Shown here: in pieces, positions 1 through 10,750 of the stretch | Numbering within the stretch: the first letter of the stretch is position 1 | How the letters are laid out: the number at the start of each line of letters is the position of its first letter | Assembly (NCBI GenBank): GCA_951802425.1 | Contig: OX637806.1 | Location: 1,612,001 to 1,676,000, forward strand | Length of the DNA stretch: 64,000 nucleotides | Direction of reading: 5' to 3' | Source: Clavaria fumosa | Taxonomy: Eukaryota > Basidiomycota > Agaricomycetes > Agaricales > Clavariaceae | Program-made: the position numbers and the translations under genes | The notes under the pieces: generated by a model | What the model saw: only the letters and a program-made list of their open reading frames with translations | Told to the model about the DNA's origin: nothing | The model's database searches: none

Positions 1-78
1 GCTCGACGAAATCGCTAATCAAACTGGCCTCCTCTGTTCCATTTTTCTTGTTGGACCTGAGCCTCAGCAGGGAGGAAA

Positions 79-851
79 TGACATTTGCATTACGTGCGTT
101 CCACTTGGCCATCACTATGATGTCTCTGATAAATGCGCATAGGCTTCACAAGGGACACACACACCTTGGCGGCACAATCGCCAACGTTTACCCCACTGCC
201 TGCGAGGCAATGCAGACGGCATGTGTTAACTTCTCAGCAAGGATCTTTCGTGAGCGTCCTTATCATTTCGTCATCACACTTCATCATTTTCATGTATTTA
301 CAGCACCTGAAACCCGTCGAATGCTTGCGAGTCCAGGGACAGAACATCTGAGTCCCAAATTAACAATATTTCGCCCCACAAACCCCATAAATTCAACTGC
401 ACCACAGACACACACCAGCCTCGACCCAAATCCCAACACCCAGACAGCAGAGGCAATGCACCGACCGCCTGCGCACCTCCAAGATGGTGAAACAACTGTT
501 CGGAAGCGAATGGAACAACTCGATCAAGCTAGGGCGAGGAATTATGCGGTTGCGATGCGATTGCTGGGGGATGGTAGCGTTCCGCTTGCCCAACACAAGG
601 ATCATGCGGCAGTGAGGTACGTTTACATATTGAGCCTCTATTCAATTTCTGAACCACATTACGAAACCGTAAACAGCAGCACATCTCTGCCTGCCACATC
701 AACGACTCCACCTGTGGCTTCAACATCTCCGGCCGCTCCACCTGTGGCTTTGATGCCTCCTGCGACTATGGCTTCAGCACCTCACCTGACAACATCGGAA
801 CCCCTCGAAGACGTACATCAGCAAACCTCGAATTGTCTTGACCCACCTTGA
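79..851 (+). other. Open frame of unknown function, Pro/Ser/Thr-rich
   Basis: An open frame of about 257 codons runs from the first ATG (79) to a TGA at 849-851. The first part is mixed in composition. The last 60 codons are a low-complexity Pro/Ala/Thr/Ser tail with short internal repeats such as TPPVAST. I recognise no domain. It lies upstream of the gene relic at 980-1476 on the same strand, and its stop codon lies at the start of an inverted repeat, so it could be an upstream exon of that relic or a chance frame in repeat DNA. No homology can be shown from the sequence alone. Confidence 0.2.
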
Positions 852-955
852 CTGTCTTGACAAATTGGTCAAGACAGTCAAGAAAGTCAAGACATGTGTT
901 CTTGACCAAAAAAGTTCTTGATCTGTCTTGACCACTAAGGTCAAGACAGATCAAG
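848..955. repeat. Two adjacent perfect inverted repeats sharing a GTCAAGAC core
   Basis: Arms 848-861 and 868-881 are perfect 14-bp reverse complements around a 6-bp spacer. Arms 917-933 and 939-955 are perfect 17-bp reverse complements around a 5-bp spacer. Both hairpins contain GTCTTGAC/GTCAAGAC, and further single copies of TCAAGACA lie between and after them. This is either a foldback element or a degenerate simple repeat. Confidence 0.75.
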
Positions 956-981
956 CTGGGTCAAGACATTTTGAGGTTTCC

Positions 982-1476
982 TGATGCGGCCTGGCTCACA
1001 CCGTTTATCCCTCGGCTTCAATCACTCAATAATACGGCATGGCAAGAACTCCTCAAGAAGTTTTTGGTCATGGAGCGCCTGCTGGGCTGTGTAAATGGCC
1101 GTGTAAGTACATTCATCATTCATATTTACATGTACTGAGTGGCAGCAGGGCAAGTCAGCGGTTCTTAGAGCTCATGGCCGGCCTGAAGCGGTTGGCATAT
1201 GGATCAAGTATTCACGAGGTGATAGTCCCAAAATAGCTGACCTCCTTTCGTTCAAAACCAAGTGGAAGGGCTGGTGGTTTAGCCTGCAGCCTCGAGAGCG
1301 CCAGGGGAAAGGCATGCGCTTCACTGATCTTTCAAGATCAAACAGCCAAATGAAGATGGATTGGACTGAATTGTCGAAGGGAAGTTTTGACGGGTTTTTT
1401 AATATCATAATTAGCTTGTCTTGGTGTGGGCACCATGAGCAGTACTGCATTGATGGAGTGTGCACAAGGTGGAATA
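982..1476 (+). pseudogene. Relic of an expanded basidiomycete family (WW..LQP motif), unknown function
   Basis: Two blocks read in phase across a probable 46-nt intron (1103-1148, GTAAGT donor, GCAG acceptor). The first block encodes a helical stretch ending in LLGCVNGR. The second encodes GRPEAVGIWIKYSRG, then KWKGWWFSLQPRERQGKG, and later a Trp/Gly segment. The order 'GRP..VG.W' then 'W..WW..LQP.WR' is one I associate from memory with a large uncharacterised Agaricomycete family often found next to transposons. No credible start codon or N-terminal half is present, so this is probably a 3' fragment. The family assignment is by recollection only; the coding character and intron are read directly. 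Confidence 0.45.
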
Positions 1477-1480
1477 GCAG

Positions 1481-1774
1481 AGGATGACAGTGTGGATTGT
1501 TCCTGCAGTGAATTTAGATGGCTTATGTTTCCTTTAGCCCATTTAAAAACCTAGTTGATGTTGAAATGTTGTGGTATTTCTGCTCCCATCCGACTAAAAT
1601 ACATCCTCAAAATACACCTGAATGCTAGAATAAGGTTAGGGTTAATTTATTCTTGCTTTTCCAAGTTAATGGAAGTACATAAAACTTATCAAAAATATGC
1701 TGGTGGTGTGCAAAGCAGTGTATCACAAATTGCAAAAGAAAGTGAAGTGAGATACTCAACAGTTGCCCACCCAA
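1481..1774. other. No recognisable feature
   Basis: AT-rich sequence between the gene relic and the truncated 5' end of gypsy element C. Stop codons are frequent in all frames that I read. No LTR is visible here, which is why element C is called 5'-truncated. Confidence 0.5.
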
Positions 1775-4700
1775 CTATTCCACTTGGAAAAGGAAAGCCC
1801 TCGCCATTGATATGATGCTTGAACATTGCAATGCCATGCGCCCTGCCTGGCAAGTCATTTTCGCCAAACCACCCAATTGCCCGATTCCATGACCCTCCGC
1901 ACCCCCCCCAACATGACCCAAACGCCATGCAGGTTGACCAAATCCTGTCATGTGGCAATTGTTACAATTGCCAGCAGCCCAGCCACCTCGCGTGTAACTG
2001 CCTGCTTCCTCGCAAACCTCCCCAAGTTCCCTGAATCGATGTCTGAGCCAACGACACCTTGACCACAACTGTCGATGAGCTTGAAGCCCTGGTGGCTCAG
2101 CTCCACAATACCATCAAGGTGAAAGACAAGGAACTCAGGGTGTTGAAAGAGGTGAAGGCAGATTTTCCTGAAGGCGATGAGTGAAAGAAGCAGCCTCCCC
2201 GCCTAGGTCCCCCTGTACTAGTATCATGACAATGCCATCTTCTGATTCCCATCCCGAACTGCTTCTAAGGACAACAAAGATAATCGGTTGTCAGGAAACG
2301 GCCCAACTCAAGTTCAAAGTACGAATCTCCCCTCCTGCATTCCTGAGTAGAGCCACACTAGGGAAGGTGCTCATTGACAGCAGAAGTACTACCTCGGTCA
2401 TGGATCATGACTTTGCTAAGCGAAATCAATTCTCAATGGAACGGCTCCCATCCCCAATGATCATGAGGAATGCAGACGGAACAGCCAACTTGTGAGGACC
2501 CATCACACACTTCACAAAGGTTGTGATCGAGTTCGGCCTCAGTCACCATGAGGTTATCAAATGCTACCTGGGTGACTATCCTGACTTTGACCTTGTATTG
2601 GGTGATGATTGGCTCTGGAAACACAACCCCATCATCAACTGGTGAGCTTGCACCCTTGAATTCTGACACTGCCATGACCTCCCCTGCAGTGCTGCAGTAC
2701 AAGTCATCATGAATGACTCCCCTGATTGGCCAACCCTCTTCCCATGGGTATTCAGAGAAGAGTTCTACAATGTTCTACCCCCGCACCACCCCAGAGTCAA
2801 CATCAACATCCAGCTAGAGGATGGTGCCCATCCCTACTGATCCCAGATTTACCCGATGCCGAAGGCCTACTGCACCGAGCTTCGAAAGTGGCTAGATGAG
2901 AATCTTGTGACTGGACGAATCTATCCAGGCCAATTGCCCTGGGCAAGCCCCCTCTTCTTCAAGAACGAAGGAGACAAGCTCCAACCTGTGGTCAACTACA
3001 AACAGTTGAACAAGGTTACGGTCAAGAACGCCTATCCCCTCCCTCTCATCTGGAACATCTACAACCGCCTGCAGAAGTTCCGTTACTACTCAAAAATTGA
3101 TATCTGGATCAGGTTCAACAATATCTGGGCATCGAAGAAGAGCAAGAAATTTATTGGCATTCATATGTAAATATGGACAATTCCTCTGTTGAGTTATGCC
3201 TTTTGGAGTGACTAATGCCCCCACAATTTTCCAGGCCTTCATGGACAATGCCCTGAAGGATCTAGTGGCCACCAGTCAAGTTTTTGTTTACATCAACAAT
3301 ATCCTCATCTGTTCTGATACTTGTGAGGAGCTCCACAACCTCACAACATGAGTTTTCCAGGTCCTCCAGGAAAACCACCTAACCATCAAACCCACGAAGT
3401 GCGAATTCGAATGAATGGAGGTAACCTTCCTCAGAAACAAAATCTGACAGGGGACCATTGAGAAAAGCAAGAGGAGATGCTCGGCAATTGATAACTGGCC
3501 AATCCCGAAATCCACGAAGGATGCGCGCAGGTATATGGCCCTCGGAAGTTACTACCAATGATATATCCCAAATTATGCCAAGATCACTGCCCTGCTCCAT
3601 GCTTGCACCAGCAAAGGTGAATTTAAATTAATGGATGCCACGCTAAAGTTGTTCTATGACATCCAGGACATGATACAGAATTCGGTCCAGGTCACAATCC
3701 CCCAGGATGGAATGCCTTGGAAAATCGAGATGGACGCCAGCGAAGTCGCAACTTTGGCCATCCTGTACCAGCAGCAGGACGGAGTATGGAGAATGGTGGA
3801 CTGCCTTTTGACAAAACTCCGGGATGCCCAGCTGAACTACAATGTCTACAACCTGGAACTCCTCACAGTGGTTCAGGCACTCAAGGAGTGGCAACATTAC
3901 CTCCTCAGCCAGGATTTCAAAGTTCACACAGAACACAAGAACCTCTCATACTTCCAGAAACCGAACCTGCTCAACGGACACCAGAACCGATGGAGGCAGT
4001 TCCTGTCGCTCTTCCATTTCAAGATAGTTCCCTGCTCTGGAAAATCAAATGCTGCCACCGATGCCCTATCCCGCCACCCTGACTATGATGATCAACCTCC
4101 CCATCCTGCCCAAGTCCTGCTGCCGGACCACTTCTTCCAGGTTAACGAGACCCTGTCTCTAATGGAGAAGCTGAAGGTCGAGCAAGCTCTCGGAACCCTG
4201 CCAGAGGAAGCAGAGAAAGACAAAGAAGGATATTTCCGAGTATGGGAGAAGCTTTGGGTACTGCTGTCACTCGTTAAGGACATCCTCAACCTCCACCACT
4301 CGGCCTGTATGACTGTGCACCTGGGGATCACCACAAACCCAGGTTGTGGTTGCAAAATATTGGTACTGGCCCATGCTCAAAAAGGACACCCATGCCTACA
4401 TTATTGCCTGTGACGTCTGCCCGAGGATAAAACCCTGATGTGGCTGTAAGCCGGCGCCCCTCCACCCTCTCCCTGTTCCCTTGCGACCTTGGCAGGTTAT
4501 CAGTTGGGACCTGATGAGCCCCATCTTGGAATCCACAGGTTACAACATGATCCTGGTAATCAAGGACTACCTAACAAAAACCATTGTCCTTGTCCTGACC
4601 GTCCAGGAACTCACATTGGAGGGAGCAGCCTCAATTCTTCTTGAAAAGATATACACCTACTATGGACTCCTGGAGAAGGTAGTGTCTGATCAAGGGGGAC

Positions 4701-5530
4701 AATTCATCTCTAAGTTCATGCATGAGGTCTATGATAAACTAGGAATCAAGTCTGCCACTTCCACTGCTTACCACCCCCAGACTGACGGACTAGTGGAGAG
4801 GGCTAATCAGGAGGTAGAAGTGGTTCTCTGCATGCTGACCAAGGAAGATCAGGCCAACTGGGCCACCATCCTCCCCCTAGCCCAATTTGCCCTCAACTCA
4901 CGACCTGTCCATAACTCGGATATCACTCCCTTCTCGGCCCTTCATGGCTTCGACCCCTCTCCAATCCCCAGTTTCCCCATCGGCTCCAACATACCCACAG
5001 CAGATAATTTTCTTGCCAGGATTTCCGCTACTCATGACCGACTCTGCAAGGTCCTACAGAAGGGTCAAGAAATCAACTCTGCGACTTATGACGACCATTC
5101 ACAGAAACTGGAAGTCTATAAGAAGGACAGCTTGGTTTACCTGGACTCGCAGAACCTCCCCCTAAAACTCCCCTCCAAGAAGCTCAGTCCCAAATGTGTC
5201 GGCCCTTTTCCCATGGAAGACAAGGTGGGAATGTCGGCATATTGCCTCACCCTTCCCCCAAGTTGGTGAATCCACCCAGTCTTCAACGAGACCTTACTCA
5301 AACCCTTCCAGGGAGACCCATCTTCTGTCCATCTGCCACCTGAGCTCATAGAGGGAGGAGAGCAGTATGATGTTGAGCAGGTCCTGGCCAAAAGGAAGCG
5401 GAGAGGGAAAGTCCAGTACTTGGTAAGGTGGCTTGGCTATCCACCTGAGGAGGATACATGGGAACCCCTGGAGAACCTCATGGACGCAAAGGAGGCCATT
5501 GCGGAGTTTGTTCAGGAGAACAAATCTTAG
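1775..5530 (+). pseudogene. Inactivated gag-pol of gypsy element C
   Basis: Reading frames are broken by many stops and shifts. Visible pieces: gag end and CCHC knuckle (1775-2034, C-x2-C-x4-H-x4-C in CGNCYNCQQPSHLACNC); protease (about 2360-2640) with the active-site DSG changed to DSR; RT (2856-3600) with the YxDD box changed to YINN; RNase H (3631-4090); integrase (4481-5150) with SDQGGQF and TDGLVERANQE; chromodomain (5390-5530) with QYLVRWLGYPPEEDTWEP. The protease and RT active-site substitutions mean it cannot encode active enzymes. The integrase core and the chromodomain are the best preserved parts. Confidence 0.85.
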
Positions 5531-5541
5531 GAAGGGGAATA

Positions 5542-6041
5542 TGTCACAGCGACATCACGTGATCTGCAAAGGTCGCGGACACGTGACCCGTCACATGACT
5601 GGTAAGTCACGAGACTCACGTGACTACCACCGACAGTACGGCCCAAATGTGTGATGGCACATCAAGTGGGATGCCATCACCCTGTCAACAGTCTGATGCC
5701 TAACATCGCCCATCAAGCGACTATCCCTAACACTACTTTGTTCTCTCCCGCACTCCTCCCCTACCATTACCCTGTTCCCTTGGCGCCCCTTATCTCCCTC
5801 CCATCCCTTGGCACCCCATTTCTCTTTGCTACCTTGTACTATACCATTTCTATGACCCCAGACTTTAGTATATATATGTGTAGGTGTATGACATGTATTT
5901 CCCTAGACTTTGATATTCTCAGAAATCACCTCTTTCTACCTCCGAAGTTGAGCCTCAGCATCTGCTATCCACATGACTGTCGTGACCTTGCTGCAACCTC
6001 ACCATGACCTTTGAGCCCCCAATTTAGGATCAACCATGACA
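5542..6041 (+). repeat. 3' LTR of element C (500 bp)
   Basis: Begins TGTCA and ends TGACA, giving 5-bp terminal inverted repeats, directly after the chromodomain stop. The first 80 bp contain several CACGTGA/TCACGTG-type boxes, and a TATATAT stretch lies near 5870. It aligns in reverse with the LTR at 16018-16612, which supports common family membership. Confidence 0.8.
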
Positions 6042-7134
6042 ACAAGCCCTGAAAAAATTCTGTCCATGAATCCCTGGAAGATGGCTGGTCCATTAAATAC
6101 TCTGAAGGGCATCACCCTATACATGAATTGTCCAAATTCACAAATAAAAGCAAGGAGCTGTTCAGTTTCTTTCGACATGCAGATGTTGTTAAATCCGATT
6201 CAGATGTTGATCTTGTTGTAGTACTTGAACTTCTGGAGACAGTCATAGATGTTCCGAATGAGCAGGAGTGGGTACATGATTTTTCCGTGACCTAGTTCAA
6301 CTCGCAGTAATCGACAACTGGGTGCAGTTTGTCTCCTTCGTTCTTGAAGAACAGTGGGGAAGCCCAGGGGGACTGTGTAGGAAAGATATGTCTGGTCACA
6401 AGGTTTTCATCAAGCCACTTATGGAGTTCCACACAGTAGGCTTTCGGGATGGGATAGATTGAAGAGCGGTAGGGCCAGGAACCAGGGGTCAGCTTGATAT
6501 CAATGTCGATACTGGGACAGTGTGGGGGCAAGCAGTTATAATATTCTTCTCCAAATACTCGTGGGAAAACCGTGGGCCAATCAGGTGGAGAGGTGGCGAT
6601 GGAACAGACGATGGAGCAGGCATGGTCCTTGCATTGATGGAAGTCCATAGTTCTCTTCTGCCAGTCAATGAGGGGGTTGTGCTTCCGGAGCCAGTCATCG
6701 CCAAGAGTGAGATTGAAGGTACTATTGTTACTGACGTAGCACTCTATAATCTCGCAGTGCCCATGTCCAAACTCAACCATGACCTTGACCATGTGTGTAA
6801 TCATTCCTAGGGAATTCATAGTCCCATCTGCATTATGGGTGACCATAGGCTGCCCCAGAGGGATATGAGGAAAGCAGTTTCGTTCAGCAAAGGTGGCATC
6901 CATGATGGAGGAGGTAGCACCACTGTCAATGAGGGTTCATGCAGTGGTGAATCACGAGGGGTCGGTGGGGTGAGATACTTTTACTCGGAATTTGAGTTGG
7001 GAGGTCTCAGGACTCCCCTGGATCTTCACAGACCTCAAGAGCAAAGAGGGCAAAGAATCAGAAATAGTATTTGTCACAACAGATAGTACAGAGGGGGGAG
7101 GGGACGACTCAGACAGGGAAGAAGCTCTTTTCAC
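6042..7134 (-). pseudogene. Protease and truncated RT of element A
   Basis: The minus strand carries an aspartic protease with intact LIDSGATSSIMD at about 6940-6900, then LTLGDDWLRKHNPLIDW, a linker, and RT motifs PKAYCVELHKWLDENL and WASPLFFKNEGDKLHPVVDY. A stop at 6292 and shifts follow. RT sequence continues, degraded, to GFMDRIFSG at about 6050 and is cut at 6042. Unlike element C the protease active site is intact, but the catalytic YxDD region of RT is absent because of the truncation. Confidence 0.8.
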
Positions 7135-7457
7135 TCCTCGCCTTCTACAAAATCCTTCTGTGATGCTTTCAATGCCTCAAGCTCCTTCACTTGGATCTTG
7201 ACCATGTCATGGAGTGAGCCACCAGGGCTTCAAGCTCTTCGGGGATGTTGGGCACAACAGTGTCAGTCGTGCGGACCTCTGTGTGGGGAATTCGCAGGAT
7301 TTGGCAGGGTTCGGGGCAGTTCCTCGCAAGGGTTGTGGCAGTTATAACAGTCACCACAGGAAAGGATGCAGTCGACTTGCATCATGTTGGGGTTGTGTTG
7401 AGGAGGCGCAGAAGGTCACAGGGCTGGTCAATCAGGAGCTTTGGTGAAGACCACAGG

Positions 7458-8362
7458 TCACGGGGGTCGCATGGTGTTGTGATGTTCAAGCATTAGCCCA
7501 ATGGCAATGGCTTTCCTCTTCCATGCCAAGTAGTTGGGAGGGAGTGAGGCACTGGAATAGATATGGTCAGTGATGGTGAAATTGAGGGCAGGCTCAAGGA
7601 GAGTGATGAGGAGATCTCCATGAGTTTCCTTGGAGAGCTCAGCCCTTGTGACCAGCTGGTCGAATTCTGTCAGGAACTCGTTAACTGGCAGCTTACCCTG
7701 CCTAAGTTTTACAAGTTTCAGATAGGTGTTCTCCTTTTCTACCGAATCTGCAAATTCAACATCCATCCTGCCCTTGAAGACAGTCCAAGTAGGGCATGAG
7801 GCAGGGCCCGCGACTATTTTCTCAACCACAGAGTTTGCCCATTCCTTGGCATAACCCCTGCACATTTGGTTTAACATGAACAGGACATGCTTCAGATCTG
7901 TATTGAATTTTTCTCCCTCTGCAAGGAAGAAAATGTTGAGTTGCCAGGCAAAAGTCCAGTAAGTGTGTTTATCCCCATTGAAGGGGGAGAGGGTGAATCC
8001 GCTAGACATTGTATCCTTGGAGTTCTTCGTCAATGTCCAGGAGTTCTGTTGAGTCGGAGGCAAAGGAGATGGGGGAGACTGAGGAGGGGGAGAGGGAACT
8101 TGGGGTGATGGGGGGTTGAGTGGTATGGGGAGGGCAAGGGTCGTGAGAGGCAGTGAGTGTGCAGGGCTGACTGAAGGCATCCTGAAGACTTTGTCCAATA
8201 TCTGAAGCAGGCCGAGGCCAGGCACTAGGGTAGACTTGGGGGTTGATGGGCACCCAGGAGGCGAGTCAGGGTGGGTTGCGACTGGTGTCAATGAGGAGCC
8301 ATGCACTGGGTGTGCATACTCATAGGAAATGGGCAGTTCTGGGTTCGGGCTCAGTGGGGTTG
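7458..8362 (-). pseudogene. Gag (main part) of gypsy element A
   Basis: An open frame of about 280 codons on the minus strand. The N-terminal half is Pro/Ser-rich. It is followed by a Retrotrans_gag-like helical domain: FNGDKHTYWTFAWQLNIFF, a tryptophan-rich middle, LKLVKLRQGKLPVNEFLTEF, then PNYLAWKRKAIAIGLMLEH. The first part of gag lies at 15456-15707, beyond the inserted element B. The CCHC knuckle downstream (about 7400) has lost spacing and residues. The same C-terminal gag sequence occurs in element C at about 1775. Confidence 0.8.
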
Positions 8363-8950
8363 TGTTATGACTCTTGGCTCAATGAGTCCAGGGCAGGCTA
8401 GCTGGGCTGGATGAAGAGAGAGAGGGTAATATTCGAGAATAACAAGTCTAAGGGGTACAGTGTATCTACCGACTCCTATATATACTAAAGTACAGGAACA
8501 AGGTAACGATGCGAGTATAAGGGAGTGGACGACGGAGTCGCGACTGTAGGGAGGGAATGGACATATCGAGGGGGCGATCACGTGGTTGCGATGATGGCGA
8601 GAAGGAGAGGGATGGTTGGTGGGGGGACGGGACAACAATAAGGAGAATACAAGGGTGGCAAGGGGACGGGATAGCGGTACCAGGCGGGGAGGACAAGGGA
8701 GTGGCTGGATATGGGTTAATTTTGATGGTGTCAAGCCGACAGCTGTCAGGGTATGACAGGATGATGGCATCCCGCAGTGATGCTTCATCACAAAAACGGG
8801 CCAACCCCTCGGTACTGGTCATGTGATCGATAGTCAGGTGGTCGGGCGCTTTACCAGTCATGTGACCGTAGGCTGGCTAGTCACGTGTCCGGATTCCCGG
8901 GCATACCACATGACATAAGCACAATCGTCACCTGACTACATACCGTAACA
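8363..8950 (-). repeat. 3' LTR of element B (588 bp)
   Basis: TGTTACGG...CATAACA on the minus strand. It is nearly identical to 14878-15455. The differences are mostly C/T or G/A within CpG contexts (for example CGACTCC vs TGACTCC). It contains CATGTGA and CACGTG boxes and a TATATATA stretch near 8480. Confidence 0.9.
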
Positions 8951-10750
8951 TAATCCTCTCCTCAAGATTGCGCTTTCTGAGCAATCTCGAAATCTCGTAT
9001 CACATCCTGGGCATCCTTGAGATTCTTGACCAGCTCCCAAGTATCGTCCTCTGGAGGGTAGCCTGTCCAATGCACCAGGTATTGCACCTGTCTTCCGTGT
9101 TTTCACTTTGCCCTGACAAACTCTACTTCGTACTGTGGCTCGCCATCGACCTCCATGCTTTCAGGTCATTGCGGGTGGTCGAGACCGGAAGTCACGAGTG
9201 TGAGGAGGGATTCGTGAAACACGGGGTGTATGCGCCAGTGTCGTGGTAGTTCGAGCTCATAAGCGGCCGTGCCTCGTTTCCCGATGACCTTGAAGGGTCC
9301 GACTCTCCTCAGCATCAGTTTCTTTCATAGGTCCTCCAGTACCAAGTTACGACTCTCCAACCACACCAGAGTCCCTTCTTTCCAGTCCTTCATGTACCCA
9401 CCTCGCTTCTCCATAGTTCGGTTGGATTGCTCCACTAACCCTTTCATTTTTCCTCGCATTTCATAGGCTTCCTTCAGGAAATCATCAGCAGCCGGGTTGC
9501 TTGACTCGTGGAGACGAAGATCGGGGAGGGCGATAGGGTGTCGGGCATAGTCCAGTAGGAATGGTGTGACATCGGAATTTCCGTAGGCGTGGTTATTGAG
9601 GGCAAATTCCATGATCGGGAGCCAGGAGGCCCAGTCCGCGGGCATTTCGCTACAAATGTGTTTCAGTAGCATGAATACTTCCTGGTTGGCTCGTTCGGTG
9701 AGTCCATCCATCTGCGGGTGATAGGCAGTGCTCGGGTTGGTTTTTACTCCCAGCTGCCCATAAATGTTCTTCAGGAATTTCGCCACGAAGTTCGATCCTC
9801 GGTCACTTGTCACCTTGGAGGGTAGTCTGTGGCTGGCATACATGCGTCGAAGGAAGATACGTGCCGCTCCTTCGCTGGTAAGATCCATACTGATCGGCTC
9901 CAGCAGTGAGGATTGAGTAGCTTGGTCGCAGATCACTAACACTCCATCGTAGCCTTCCGAGGGGTTCAGTGGCCCGACGATATCCCAACTTATTTCGTCC
10001 CAAGGTTGGATGGGGGCAGGGAAGGGGTGGAGGGCGGGCTTGTTACCTGTATGGTTGATCTTGTTTCGCTGACAGTGCCAGCAACGTTGGACTTGAGCGC
10101 GTATGTCATTATCAAGTCTGGGCCAATCGAAGTTTCGCCTAACGTTCTCGCTAGTTTTCTGCATGCCTGGGTGCCCAGCGGAAGGTGCGTCGTGGTGGAG
10201 GGCTAACACATCGTCAACTAGGTTAGGGGGGACCCAGATCTTGTTTCGGTAATACTTCAAGCCATTGGATTCTTCTATGATGGCAGGTCCATGGGTTGTG
10301 GCGATCTGGGCGGCCTTGATACAGTCCAGAAGGCTCACTTCGGTCATGGAATTGAAGAATGTGTCGGGGAGTAGCGGAGCGATGATCGGGGTCGTAGCAT
10401 CGTCGTGGTCGGGGTGTCGGGACAGGGCATCAGTGGCAGTGTTGGTTTTTCCTGGGCGGTGTTTGATCGTGAAATTATAGAGGGTGAGGAGAGCTCTCCA
10501 TCGGTTCTGTCGTCCGTTGAGGGGGTTGGGTTTTCGGAAGTACGCTAGGTTCGCATGGTTGGTCCAGATCTCAAATGGTTCCTTGGTGGCGATGAGATAC
10601 TGCAGCCAACTTTCCAGAGCTCAGATGATGGTGAGGAGTTCCTTGTTGTAGGTATCGTAATTCTTCTCTGTGTCTTTAAGAGCTTTTGAAAAACAATCGA
10701 TTATTGCCCATGTGCCATCCTCTTGTTGTTGGTAGAGGATTCCGCCTATT

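Larger units (their letters stand above)
1775..6041 (+). mobile_element. Ty3/gypsy chromodomain element C, 5'-truncated, with 3' LTR
   Basis: Domains occur in the order gag tail, CCHC knuckle, protease, RT, RNase H, integrase, chromodomain, LTR. This is the order of a chromodomain-bearing Ty3/gypsy element. The left edge begins inside gag, near a match to the WKRKA..IG.MLEH stretch of element A, and no 5' LTR precedes it. The right edge is the 3' LTR, which abuts the interior of the oppositely oriented element A at 6041/6042. That edge suggests C inserted into A before a deletion removed C's 5' end and the rest of A. C and A have homologous LTRs and coding regions, so they belong to one family. 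Confidence 0.85.
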
